From positions 25,687-49,741 of the forward strand of contig DHDF01000023.1 in the NCBI GenBank assembly GCA_002399225.1: a stretch of 24,055 nt of DNA, given 5' to 3'. Under the pieces are notes generated by a model. It had not been told where the DNA came from and made no database searches. It saw nothing but the letters and a program-made list of their open reading frames with translations. The first letter of the stretch is position 1, and each line of letters opens with the position of its first letter. Below, one piece after another: positions 13,513 to 23,246 of this stretch. Both the position numbers and the translations under genes were made by a program. This DNA is from a bacterium UBA4883. Its GTDB lineage: Bacteria; Bacillota; Clostridia; Oscillospirales; Acutalibacteraceae.

Positions 13513-14781
13513 ATGGAGCGCAGGACGCAGAGGTTTCTGCAGGATCGGTTCGGGATGTTTATTCATTGGGGACTATATTCGATTCCCGCGCGCGGGGAGT
13601 GGGTACAGAGCGTGGAGCGGATCCCATCGGAACGGTACCGCCGCTATTTTGAGCAGTTTGACTGCAGTTCCTGCCATCCGGAGGAATGGGCGGCGCTGGC
13701 AAAAAAATGCGGTATGAAATACGCGGTATTGACGGCAAAACACCATGACGGATTTTGCCTGTTTGATTCTCAGCTGACCGATTTTAAGTCGACGAATACC
13801 CGCGCGGGCAAAGACGTGGTCGCCGAATATGTGAAGGCTTTCCGCAGTGCGGGGCTGAAGGTCGGGCTGTATTATTCTCTGCTGGACTGGCACCATCCGG
13901 ATTACCCCGTTTATCATGACAAACAGCATCCCATGCGGGATGAGGAAGCTTACCGGGGAATCCGGCAGGATTTTTCCAGATATCTCGACTATTTTCACGG
14001 GCAGGTGCGCGAACTTCTCTCCAATTACGGGAAGATCGATCTGCTCTGGTTCGATTTTTCCTACAAAGACGAAGTAAACGATATGTCCGGAGAAAAATGG
14101 AGGGCGAAGGAGCTGGTTCAGATGGTGCGGCAGCTCCAGCCTGACCTTGTGCTGAACGACCGTCTGGGCGGGCACACCGGCTCTATTTTTCCAACGCTGC
14201 AATACGGCGATTTTGTTTCTCCGGAGCAGTACCTTCCCAAACATGGCATGAGGGATACCGCGGGCAATGCGCTGCCCTGGGAGGCCTGCATCACTCTAAA
14301 TGATCACTGGGGGTACTGTGCGGAAGACAACGATTATAAAAGCGCAAAAGATATCGTACGCGCTCTGACGGAATGCGTCAGCAAAAACGGCAATCTGATT
14401 GTGAACGTCGGGCCGGATGCCAGAGGAAAAATTCCGGAGCAGGCGGTTAAAATTCTCGGCGAAGTCGGAGAGTGGATGAAGGCCAATAGCCCTTCCGTTT
14501 ACGGCTGCGGCGCTTCTGAATTTGAAAAGCCGGAGTGGGGTCGGTTTACGCAGAAGGGGAAAAAACTATATGCCCACCTTTTCGAGCGGGGCGTCGGCCC
14601 TCTGATTCTGGAGAATATGGCTGGCAAAGTAGAATCGGCGCGGTATCTGTGCGATTTGTCCGAAGCGAATATCAGCCGGCCGTGGAACCAGCCGGACAAC
14701 TGCACGGACGCTTTTATCAGCCCGCGTTCCGGAAGGCTGCCCGATGAAAAAGATACAGTTGTGGAGATCAGTCTGAAATAG
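13513..14781 (+). CDS. Alpha-L-fucosidase, GH29 family
   Basis: The 422-residue protein begins directly in the catalytic barrel (RFGMFIHWGLYSIPARGEW) without a signal peptide, so it is cytoplasmic and would act on imported fucosyl oligosaccharides. The HHDGF motif (77-81) and LLWFDFSYKD, with nucleophile D181, identify GH29 retaining fucosidases. VSKNGNLIVNVGPDARGKIP is the conserved end of the barrel. A short C-terminal beta domain (about 340-422) follows. GAAGGG precedes the ATG. It lies 37 bp after etfA with no terminator, so it is probably co-transcribed, although a sugar hydrolase in an Etf operon is functionally unexpected. Its last 14 bp overlap the opposite-strand transglutaminase gene. 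The natural linkage is unknown. Confidence 0.93.
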   Translation: MERRTQRFLQDRFGMFIHWGLYSIPARGEWVQSVERIPSERYRRYFEQFDCSSCHPEEWAALAKKCGMKYAVLTAKHHDGFCLFDSQLTDFKSTNTRAGKDVVAEYVKAFRSAGLKVGLYYSLLDWHHPDYPVYHDKQHPMRDEEAYRGIRQDFSRYLDYFHGQVRELLSNYGKIDLLWFDFSYKDEVNDMSGEKWRAKELVQMVRQLQPDLVLNDRLGGHTGSIFPTLQYGDFVSPEQYLPKHGMRDTAGNALPWEACITLNDHWGYCAEDNDYKSAKDIVRALTECVSKNGNLIVNVGPDARGKIPEQAVKILGEVGEWMKANSPSVYGCGASEFEKPEWGRFTQKGKKLYAHLFERGVGPLILENMAGKVESARYLCDLSEANISRPWNQPDNCTDAFISPRSGRLPDEKDTVVEISLK

Positions 14782-17326
14782 ATGTCATTTCTTTTGCAAT
14801 GTCCAGCGTGAGCGCGGCGGTTCCCACATTGTAGTTGGAAAAAAAGAATTTCACATGCAGGCTTTCGGTGCAGAGAAGCACGAGGGGAAGCCGGCGGTCG
14901 CCGATCCGGGCTTCATCGCACAGCTTTTCAGCAAGGGCCGGGTCCGAGTATTGGCAGATGGAAGAATTCGGAATCGACGCAAGCACTTTTTGCAGCAGGG
15001 CGTCTTTCTGGGATTCCTGGTCCGGAACGAGAAACAGGAGCGAGAGATCCGGCTCGTTTTGACAGCGTTCCCGCAGGGAAAAGAACTCATTGAGCAAATG
15101 CTCGGTGGGTTCTTTTTTTACGTCGATCAGCGCGATGATATTTTTGGAATGAAGCGCAGCAAAGCGGCTCAGGCATGTCGGTCTTCCCGACGCGTCCCGA
15201 AGCGCCGTGTCCCGGATTTCACGGTCGATGAGCCGGGGCCGGATTTCTCCCTGCCTTTCGGCAATTTCCGCCTGCCGATCCTCTTTGACGTTCAGATAAT
15301 AAAACCGCGCCAGAATATCCCCGTCAATCTGGCGGTTTGCAAGAAGAATCCGGTAGCAGCCGGGCTCCAGTTCAAGCACAGCCTGATTTTCGATGGTAAG
15401 GCCGGGGTAGTTCAGCGTGCGGAAAGTATCGCCTTCAAACCGGGCAATGCTGAAATTTTGATGGCAGCGAAGCGGGCGGCCCTTATTTTTCAGAGTCAGT
15501 TTGGCTTTCTGCGGAATGCTTCCGTCGGCGTTTTTCCAGCTCCCGGCCTGAAGAAATTCAGCCGCGCCCGTATGAGAATTGAACCGGGCCGGAATTCCGA
15601 ACGTTCTGCAAATGGCGATAAACAGAGTCTGCCTGGAGCGGTCAGAACCGGCTTTGACCTGGAGCAGGCCGGCGGGATTGGCAGTCAGCGCCTCGTAGTC
15701 CAGGTCGTTGCGGGCAGAGACGGATTCTTCGATGTACTTGTGAATCAGCGCCGGGTTTTCCCGGAAAGCCGCGCGCTGCTCTGCAGAGAAAAAATCTGTG
15801 ATCTGCGCGCGGTACGGGAACAGAAATTCATCCTGAATCCGGGGGGAAAGGACGTAGCTCTGGAAGACGGCCGGTTCGCAGCTTTCCCGGTAAGGCAGAG
15901 CGCTGTCGAGGGTATCCTCCAGCACCGCGCAGGTGCAATCTGTGAAATCCTTCTCACGGAGCTGGCTCAGAAGACTGACTTTCTCCGCAAGGCGGTGCCG
16001 GCTTTCCAGAAATTTTACGATTTCTGCATCGTTTCCTCTCGCCAGCACGAGAAAACGGGCGATCTCCTGCTGAGACGCCGGAAATCTTGCCGCGTATTCA
16101 CCGGCTTTCCCGGGACTTAAAAAAGAATCTTCCTTCCGTTTGCGCGTGGCGTCTTCGGCTTTTATTTTTCGCACACATTCCGAAAGCGCCGCTCTCTCCG
16201 GCAAAATATAAAGTTGGAATTTTCCTTCCGGCGGTTGAAAATCGTAATCCGCACAGACGGGCTTGGGCCCTTTGTGTGAAAAATCGAGAAGCACAAAGCT
16301 GTCTTTCCGAACATGGATGAATTCTGTCAGAAAATTGCCGCCGTGGAAAACGGAAACGAACAGATCTCCAAGACCTGTTCCTAGTTTTACGGTTCCGTCA
16401 GCCCCGGTCACCGGAGACGCGATGACGGCAAGCTCGGCGTAATTGATCACTTCAAACTGCACCGGGATGCCTGCCAGCGGCTTGCCGGTTTTATCTAAAA
16501 CCCGCACGGTGACCTTGCCGGCAGCTGCGTAATTTGTCAGCCGGTTTAATTCCGTGACGCACCCTTTTTTTGCAATGACCGCCCCGTCCGCTGCAAAATC
16601 GGAAAACAGTCGGCTGTGGACCAGCATCGTCCGGGTGGCCGCATAGGTGAACCACCCTTTGTCCAGAACGGGTTCCGGCTCGCAGGCTCCTAAAAAGTGC
16701 CAGCTACCATCCACCCAGACCTCAACCCAGGCATGGTTGTCGTCGCAGTGGGACCATTTTGGCACATAGCACTGGCGTGCCGGAATCCCAACCGAACGGA
16801 GCGCCGACACGGCGAACACCGATTCCTCCCCGCAGCGGCCCCTGCCGTTTTTTGCCATGGTCAGAGGAGAAACGGTCCGGTCGTCGGTTGACTGGTAGGT
16901 TGCCTTCTCATGGCACCAGTGGTTGACCTCCAATGCGGCGCGGGATAGATCCAACCCTTTGACGCGGGGGAAAAGCTCTTTGAAAAAACGGCCCCGGTAA
17001 TCTTCAATATTTTCATTGTTGACCCGATAAAACAAAACGTCGTTTAAAAAGATGCCGGCCGGAATTTTCTTCCCCCAAGGAGTTTTCTCCCGCGCTAAAA
17101 GTGAACTCCTGACAAAGGACAGCAGCAGTTTCCCACTGTAGCTGGCTGCGTCGCTGATCGGCATGGAGGCCACTAAAAATTTATAGCATAATGTCTCGGC
17201 AGCGCCGAGCCCCGGCAAAATGGAGGAAAACTGCCCTGCACGCCCGCCAAAGTTTCGAATCGCCCCGGAATAGTTTTCTTCAATCTTTTTTCCTTCAGAT
17301 TCCGAAAAAATGTTTTGTCTTGTCAT
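14768..17326 (-). CDS. Large transglutaminase-like protein with a second, degenerate copy
   Basis: The protein has 852 residues with no signal peptide or membrane helix, so it is probably cytoplasmic. Residues 130-220 are a transglutaminase/protease-like core: Cys165 in GRGRCGEESVFAVSALRSVGIPAR and His198 in DDNHAWVEVWVDGSWHFLGACEPEP; the third acidic residue would be near 216-218. Residues 270-350 form a beta domain of the carboxypeptidase-regulatory type. Residues 530-600 repeat the core pattern (LFIAICRTFGIPARFNSHTG, then GSWKNADG) but lack the Cys and His, so that copy is probably a scaffold. Residues 610-690 are another beta domain, and 700-852 resemble a thioredoxin fold without a CxxC. 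Peptidase or amidase activity is likely; the substrate is unknown. AAAGGAT precedes the ATG. It is convergent with the fucosidase gene. Confidence 0.8.
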   Translation of the reverse strand: MTRQNIFSESEGKKIEENYSGAIRNFGGRAGQFSSILPGLGAAETLCYKFLVASMPISDAASYSGKLLLSFVRSSLLAREKTPWGKKIPAGIFLNDVLFYRVNNENIEDYRGRFFKELFPRVKGLDLSRAALEVNHWCHEKATYQSTDDRTVSPLTMAKNGRGRCGEESVFAVSALRSVGIPARQCYVPKWSHCDDNHAWVEVWVDGSWHFLGACEPEPVLDKGWFTYAATRTMLVHSRLFSDFAADGAVIAKKGCVTELNRLTNYAAAGKVTVRVLDKTGKPLAGIPVQFEVINYAELAVIASPVTGADGTVKLGTGLGDLFVSVFHGGNFLTEFIHVRKDSFVLLDFSHKGPKPVCADYDFQPPEGKFQLYILPERAALSECVRKIKAEDATRKRKEDSFLSPGKAGEYAARFPASQQEIARFLVLARGNDAEIVKFLESRHRLAEKVSLLSQLREKDFTDCTCAVLEDTLDSALPYRESCEPAVFQSYVLSPRIQDEFLFPYRAQITDFFSAEQRAAFRENPALIHKYIEESVSARNDLDYEALTANPAGLLQVKAGSDRSRQTLFIAICRTFGIPARFNSHTGAAEFLQAGSWKNADGSIPQKAKLTLKNKGRPLRCHQNFSIARFEGDTFRTLNYPGLTIENQAVLELEPGCYRILLANRQIDGDILARFYYLNVKEDRQAEIAERQGEIRPRLIDREIRDTALRDASGRPTCLSRFAALHSKNIIALIDVKKEPTEHLLNEFFSLRERCQNEPDLSLLFLVPDQESQKDALLQKVLASIPNSSICQYSDPALAEKLCDEARIGDRRLPLVLLCTESLHVKFFFSNYNVGTAALTLDIAKEMTSISD

Positions 17327-17403
17327 CGTTTGCTAATCCTTTCCAAAAAGCCGGACGCATGCAATTTTTAGATAAAAATTTTTCATTTTTGCTATTTTCT
17401 TAG

Positions 17404-17432
17404 TTGACATCGCAGAGGACATTTGCTATGAT
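17404..17432 (+). promoter_or_regulatory. Distal promoter (P1) of the peptide-transport operon
   Basis: TTGACA (17404-17409), a 17-base spacer, TATGAT (17427-17432). TGCTAT-G-ATAGCA (17424-17436), a 6-bp inverted repeat, overlaps the -10 and could be an operator. The transcript would have a leader of nearly 300 bases. Confidence 0.65.
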
Positions 17433-17561
17433 AGCAGTAAATTAGTAATACGATGTTATATATTAAAGCCATTATAAAAGAGAATGCAGTCAAAATCAAC
17501 ATGAATTTTTCTTTTATCATCTGGGATATTGGGGCAAATATAGCAATCCATGATCTGCTCT

Positions 17562-17590
17562 TTGACAAATTAATAACATAACAATATAAA
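17562..17590 (+). promoter_or_regulatory. Proximal promoter (P2) of the peptide-transport operon
   Basis: TTGACA (17562-17567), a 17-base spacer, TATAAA (17585-17590). It lies about 140 bases before the binding-protein start. Apart from the two promoters and one hairpin, the roughly 400-bp gap 17327-17731 shows no gene. Confidence 0.7.
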
Positions 17591-17652
17591 TTTAGGCTTA
17601 AATCCATTTTTTAATTGAATCATTTTAAAAAAATTATGCGTTTTCAATGAAG

Positions 17653-17681
17653 CCGCTTTTTGTTTTCCCGCCGGAAAGCGG
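17653..17681 (+). promoter_or_regulatory. Leader hairpin before the binding-protein gene
   Basis: CCGCTTT (17653-17659) pairs with AAAGCGG (17675-17681), with inner pairing TTTCC/GGAAA. It may stabilise the mRNA of the highly expressed binding protein. Confidence 0.4.
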
Positions 17682-17731
17682 AGCGGTGTGAAGCAATTTC
17701 ATCATTCAAAAATGAAAAAGGAGAGTAAGTT

Positions 17732-19339
17732 ATGATCAAACGTAGAAAGCTTGTGGCGCTGCTGTCTTTGGCGTTGGTCACATCCATGATTTTTTCAGCG
17801 TGCGGTTCCGGGTCGCAGGCGGGGAGCGCTTCCGGTCAGAGCAAAGCCGGAAGCACCGTCGCCGCGTCTGGCGAAGCAAAGTCCAAGGACAATGATCTGG
17901 TGATTGCCATGTCGGAAAGCGTCCTGACGCTGGATCCGGCCAACATGACCTCCACGACGACCATTTCTGCCAACCGCACCCTGTATGAGTCCCTTCTGAC
18001 CTTTGACAAGGACATGAAAATCCAGCCTCTTCTGGCAAAATCCTATGATGTTTCGAAGGACGGAAAGACTTATACGTTCCATCTTCAGACCGGCGTCAAG
18101 TTTACCGACGGAACTGATTTTAACGCGGATGCCGTCAAAGCAAATATCGAGCGCGCAATGAACGAGAAAAATAATTTAAAAGTGAGAAAATATTTCGCGG
18201 AAGTGAAAGAGATCAAATGCCCGGATGCCAGCACGGTCCAAGTCATCCTTTCCAAACCGTACAGCACATTCCTGAATAAGATGACAAACTTTGGAATCAT
18301 CAGCCCGAAAGCCATCCAGGGCGGCGCCAACCTGAATAATACCGCGGATGGCACCGGCCCGTACAAACTGAAGGAATGGGTTCAGGGAGATCATCTGATT
18401 GTCGTCCGCAACGACAGTTACTGGGGCAAAAAACCGACGGTGAATTCCCTCACCTTTAAAGTCGTGCCGGAAAGCGGCGCCAGAATTGCAATGCTGCAAA
18501 CGGGCGAGGCGGATATGATTTATCCGATGCCGTCCGATCAGATCAAGGCGGTTGACGGAACGAAAAACATCAAGGTGGAATCTGTCCCGTCCAACATCGT
18601 TTTTTATGCGACCATCAACATGAGTAAAAAGCCGTTTAATGATGTTCGTGTCCGTCAGGCGATGAACTACGTCATCAATAAAGATGCCTTCATCAAGGTC
18701 GTTTTTGGCGGGTACGGCAATCACGCAACCTCACCGATGGCTTCCACCACGCAGTATTACAGTAAACAAAACGAATATTCCTATAATGTTCAGAAAGCGA
18801 AGGAACTGCTGAAAGAAGCGGGCTATCCGAACGGTTTCTCGACTTCCATCTGGTCGGATAACACTAGCGATTCGCAGAGAGGCATGCAGTTTATTAATCA
18901 GGAACTTGCACAGGTAGGGATCAAAGTGGATGTTCAGCCGATGGAGAGCGCAACGCTGAATGCCAAGATCAACGAGGCCACTTCCGCGGCAGATTCCAAG
19001 ATCCAGATGTGGTATTGCAACTGGTCGCCGTCTTCCGGCGATGCGGACGGCGCGCTGAGAGCTCTTTTCTACAGCAAGAGCATTCCGCCGACCAATGCCA
19101 ACACTTCTTACTATAGTAATGCAAAGCTGGACAGCTTTCTCGACCAAGGCCTTGTGGAAAGCGATCCTTCCAAGCTGACCTCGATTTATGCGCAGGCACA
19201 GAAGACCATCTGGGACGACGCGCCGTGGCTTTTCCTGGGTCAGCCGGTAGTTCAGTATGGGATTAAGTCCTATGTAAGCAATGTTTATATGCTGGCGGAC
19301 GGTTCCATCAATTGTGCGCAGGCCGCGCTTGCACACTGA
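17732..19339 (+). CDS. Peptide ABC transporter substrate-binding lipoprotein (SBP family 5)
   Basis: This 535-residue protein starts with a lipoprotein signal: MIKRRK, a hydrophobic stretch, then the lipobox IFSAC with Cys24 as the lipidated residue, followed by a Ser/Gly/Ala-rich linker. The mature part shows family-5 binding-protein hallmarks: LDPANMTSTTT, the LYESLLTFDKDMKIQPLLAKSY region, GTGPYKLKEW, and FNDVRVRQAMNYVINKDAF. It sits outside the membrane and delivers di- or oligopeptides (nickel or glutathione are rarer family substrates) to the permeases encoded next. AAGGAGAG precedes the ATG. A strong terminator-like hairpin after the stop separates it from the permease genes, which typically yields more binding protein than membrane components. 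Confidence 0.95.
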   Translation: MIKRRKLVALLSLALVTSMIFSACGSGSQAGSASGQSKAGSTVAASGEAKSKDNDLVIAMSESVLTLDPANMTSTTTISANRTLYESLLTFDKDMKIQPLLAKSYDVSKDGKTYTFHLQTGVKFTDGTDFNADAVKANIERAMNEKNNLKVRKYFAEVKEIKCPDASTVQVILSKPYSTFLNKMTNFGIISPKAIQGGANLNNTADGTGPYKLKEWVQGDHLIVVRNDSYWGKKPTVNSLTFKVVPESGARIAMLQTGEADMIYPMPSDQIKAVDGTKNIKVESVPSNIVFYATINMSKKPFNDVRVRQAMNYVINKDAFIKVVFGGYGNHATSPMASTTQYYSKQNEYSYNVQKAKELLKEAGYPNGFSTSIWSDNTSDSQRGMQFINQELAQVGIKVDVQPMESATLNAKINEATSAADSKIQMWYCNWSPSSGDADGALRALFYSKSIPPTNANTSYYSNAKLDSFLDQGLVESDPSKLTSIYAQAQKTIWDDAPWLFLGQPVVQYGIKSYVSNVYMLADGSINCAQAALAH

Positions 19340-19354
19340 ATTTTCATTCATGGC

Positions 19355-19391
19355 GGGCCCGGTAAAAAATTACCGGGCCCTTTTGGATTTT
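19355..19391 (+). terminator. Intercistronic terminator/attenuator
   Basis: GGGCCCGGTAA (19355-19365) pairs perfectly with TTACCGGGCCC (19370-19380) around AAAA, followed by TTTTGGATTTT. It probably allows partial read-through from the binding-protein gene to the permease genes, or stabilises the upstream message. Confidence 0.85.
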
Positions 19392-19410
19392 AACGACAGG
19401 GGGTCATTGC

Positions 19411-20334
19411 TTGGGCCGATATTTTATCAAACGGGTATTGGGTACCATCCCGCTGATGTTGGTTGTTTCTTTCATTATCTTTATGTTTATCCATATGATA
19501 CCCGGCGACCCGGCGCGCCTGATGGCGGGAAAAGATGCCACGCCGCAGGAAATTCAAGCGACCCGCGTCGCCTGGGGGCTTGACAAGCCGCTGATCTTTC
19601 AGTACGGGAGTTACATGGACAGGCTGTTCCACGGGAACCTTGGCACTTCAACCGAAACGGGGCAGAGTGTAGCTTCTATGCTTACTTCCAGGTTTCAGCC
19701 CACGCTTACACTTTCTGCGGTGGCGCTGCTCTGGTCGCTGTTTGTCGGCGTTTTGATCGGGGTTTATTCAGCGGTGAAGCGAAGCCGATGGCAGGATTAC
19801 CTGGGAATGCTGATTGCCATTTCAGGCATCTCAGTGCCGACTTTCTGGCTGGGCCTTGTCCTGATCCAGCTGTTTTCCGTCCAGCTTGGGTGGCTGCCAA
19901 CCGGGGGGCTCAGTTCCATCTGGGGTTACATTTTACCGGGGTTTTGCCTCGGCACTCCGATTATGGCGATCATGGCCCGTTTTTCCAGGTCGTCCCTTTT
20001 GGAAAATATGAAAGAGGATTATATCCGCACCGCGCGTTCCAAAGGATTAAAGGAATCCCTGGTCGTTCTGCGCCACGCGTTTCGCAATTCGCTGATTGAA
20101 GTCGTTACGGTGGGAGGGCTGCAGGTCGGCGGTCTGCTTGCCGGTTCTGTTATCATCGAACAGGTCTTCACCATTCCGGGATTGGGCAGACAGCTGGTCG
20201 AAGCCATTTCGTTCCGCGACTATTCGGTGATCATGGCGGAACTTCTGCTGTTTTCCTTTGAATTTGTCATGATCAATCTGATTGTGGATCTCTTGTATGG
20301 TGTCCTGAATCCAAAGATACGCTATAACCATTAA
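19411..20334 (+). CDS. Peptide ABC transporter permease, DppB/OppB type
   Basis: The protein has 307 residues with six predicted membrane helices. The N-terminus (GRYFIKRVLGTIPLMLVVSF) and the periplasmic PGDPARLM motif (31-38) are standard for DppB. The cytoplasmic EAA-type loop that contacts the ATPases is around 207-225 (RTARSKGLKESLVVLRHAF). The start is a TTG at 19411, chosen because AGGGGG lies 8 bases upstream and no ATG occurs in frame near it; the family N-terminus begins at this point. It lies downstream of the attenuator and 12 bp before the second permease gene. DppB, OppB and GsiC cannot be told apart here. Confidence 0.94.
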   Translation: MGRYFIKRVLGTIPLMLVVSFIIFMFIHMIPGDPARLMAGKDATPQEIQATRVAWGLDKPLIFQYGSYMDRLFHGNLGTSTETGQSVASMLTSRFQPTLTLSAVALLWSLFVGVLIGVYSAVKRSRWQDYLGMLIAISGISVPTFWLGLVLIQLFSVQLGWLPTGGLSSIWGYILPGFCLGTPIMAIMARFSRSSLLENMKEDYIRTARSKGLKESLVVLRHAFRNSLIEVVTVGGLQVGGLLAGSVIIEQVFTIPGLGRQLVEAISFRDYSVIMAELLLFSFEFVMINLIVDLLYGVLNPKIRYNH

Positions 20335-20346
20335 GGAGGGTCCCGG

Positions 20347-21252
20347 ATGTTGAGTGTGAGTCCTGCCAAGCGGAAGGGAGAACCGGTCAAAAAAGAGAAA
20401 GCTTCCGCCGTAAGGCAAAATCCTACAAAATTGTTTTTAAAAAAATTTATGCGGAGAAAGATGGCGATCTTTTCCGCCTGCTTTATCCTGCTGCTGATTC
20501 TCGTCGCTTTTCTGGCGCCTTTTGTTGAACCGTTCAATCCATCTCTGCCGGATTACAATAACATGTTTGCCCCGCCGAGTTTTCAGCATTTATGCGGGAC
20601 GGATGAATATGGGAGGGATGTTTTCAGCCGCCTGCTTGCGGGTTCCCGTTCTTCCCTTTGGGTTTCGCTCAGTTCAGTGACGCTCGGCGCGACGGTCGGC
20701 GCGATTCTCGGCCTTCTCGCGGGCTATTACGGGGGCTGGATCGACCGGCTGGTTATGCGTACCTGCGACGTGCTCTTTGCATTTCCGGATCTTTTGCTGG
20801 CCATTGCCATTGTTGCGGTCATCGGTCCCGGCTTGAGCAATGTCGTCATCGCCGTTGCCGTATTCAGCGTCCCGTCTTTCGCGCGGATCATGCGAAGTTC
20901 CACGCTCTCGGTCAAGGAGGCGCTTTTTGTCGAAGTTTCACGTTCCCTGGGCTGTTCGAATGCCAGCCTCATGTGGAAGCATATTTTCCCGGGGACGGTC
21001 GCAAGCATCATCGTCAATTTTACCATGCGCATTGGCACGGCAATTCTGGCGGCCGCGTCTCTGAGCTTCCTCGGCTTCGGCGCCAAAACGACGGAGTCGG
21101 ACTGGGGGGCCATGCTCTCCACCGGGCGGAACTATCTGGGCACCGCGCCCCACATCGTTTATTTTTCGGGCGGCATCATTTTTCTAACCGTTTTGGCATT
21201 CAATCTGTTCGGTGACGGCCTGAGAGACGCGCTTGACCCGAAAATCCAGTAG
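20347..21252 (+). CDS. Peptide ABC transporter permease, DppC/OppC type
   Basis: This 301-residue protein starts with a charged cytoplasmic tail of about 38 residues, then the first helix (MAIFSACFILLLILVAFLAP), as is usual for DppC. HLCGTDEYGRDVFSRLLAGS (81-100) is the conserved motif after the first helix. The EAA-type loop is EVSRSLGCSNASLMWKHIFPG. The ending ALDPK matches the family. It forms the heterodimeric channel with the preceding permease. AAGGAGGG lies 7 bases before the ATG. Confidence 0.95.
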   Translation: MLSVSPAKRKGEPVKKEKASAVRQNPTKLFLKKFMRRKMAIFSACFILLLILVAFLAPFVEPFNPSLPDYNNMFAPPSFQHLCGTDEYGRDVFSRLLAGSRSSLWVSLSSVTLGATVGAILGLLAGYYGGWIDRLVMRTCDVLFAFPDLLLAIAIVAVIGPGLSNVVIAVAVFSVPSFARIMRSSTLSVKEALFVEVSRSLGCSNASLMWKHIFPGTVASIIVNFTMRIGTAILAAASLSFLGFGAKTTESDWGAMLSTGRNYLGTAPHIVYFSGGIIFLTVLAFNLFGDGLRDALDPKIQ

Positions 21253-21264
21253 GGGGTGAATGGT

Positions 21265-22265
<1,001 letters not shown>

Positions 22266-22269
<4 letters not shown>

Positions 22270-23228
22270 GCGAACCGCTGGTTCAGGTTCAACATTTGGT
22301 TAAAACGTTTTTTTCATCCAAAGGGATGTTTTCAAAGCCGAAATACGTTCACGCTGTGACGGATGTCTCTTTTTCCATTTATCCAAAAGAGACCTTCGCT
22401 CTGGTTGGGGAGTCCGGCTGCGGCAAATCCACTACGGGACGGTTGATCCTCCGGCTTCTTCATCCGGACAGCGGGCACATTATTTTCGACGGGAAAGATA
22501 TCACGGATGTTACGGAACAGCAGATGCGGCCCATCCGCAGCAATATGCAGATGATTTTTCAAGACCCGTACGGTTCGCTGGATCCACGCAAAAAGGTGGA
22601 AAATCTGATTGAAGAGCCGATGCGCATCCACACTTCCATGAACGCTGAAGAAAGGCGGAACAAGGTCGCGGAACTTCTGGATGTCGTCGGCCTCCGGCCG
22701 GAGCAGGCCGACCGCTATCCACACGAGTTTTCCGGCGGCCAGCGGCAGAGGATCGGCATTGCGCGCGCCCTTGCGGTGCATCCGAAGCTGATCATCGCCG
22801 ATGAGCCGGTTTCCGCTCTGGATGTCTCGATTCAGGCGCAGGTGCTTAATCTTTTAAAGGAACTTCAGGAAAAATATGACCTGACCTATCTCTTTATCTC
22901 CCACGACCTGAGCGTGGTGGAGATGATCTCCGATACGATCGGGGTGATGTATCTGGGCAAGCTGGTCGAGATGGCGTCGACGGAAGAACTCTTCCGGAAT
23001 CCCCTGCACCCCTATACCAGGGCGCTGCTTTCCGCCGTTCCCATCCCGGATCCAACCCAGAAGCAAAACAGAATGATCCTGAAGGGTGATCTTCCAAGTC
23101 CTATCAATCCGCCTTCCGGCTGCCTGTTTCACACGAGATGCCCCAATTGCACCGAGCGGTGTAAACAGGAGGAGCCGGAGTTCAGAGAGATTTCGGACGG
23201 CCATTTTGTCGCCTGTCCTTATGTCTGA
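22266..23228 (+). CDS. Peptide ABC transporter ATP-binding protein, DppF/OppF type
   Basis: The frame is open back to 22125 but homology and AGGAGG upstream fix the start at ATG 22266 (320 residues), overlapping the DppD-type stop. Walker A is GESGCGKS (48-55), the signature FSGGQ is at 155-159, and Walker B LIIADE is at 175-180. The C-terminal Cys cluster ([15 protein letters not shown]) is present. The YGSLDPRKK segment after the Q-loop is typical of the F-type subunit. It pairs with the D-type ATPase to hydrolyse ATP for peptide import. Confidence 0.96.
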
Positions 23229-23246
23229 TGGAAGGAGGAGTTGCAC

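Noticed and set aside
14855..16120. Long plus-strand open frame of 421 codons
   Set aside because: It is wholly antisense to the transglutaminase-like gene, lacks a ribosome binding site and shows no recognisable motifs; GC-rich codon use on the other strand explains it.
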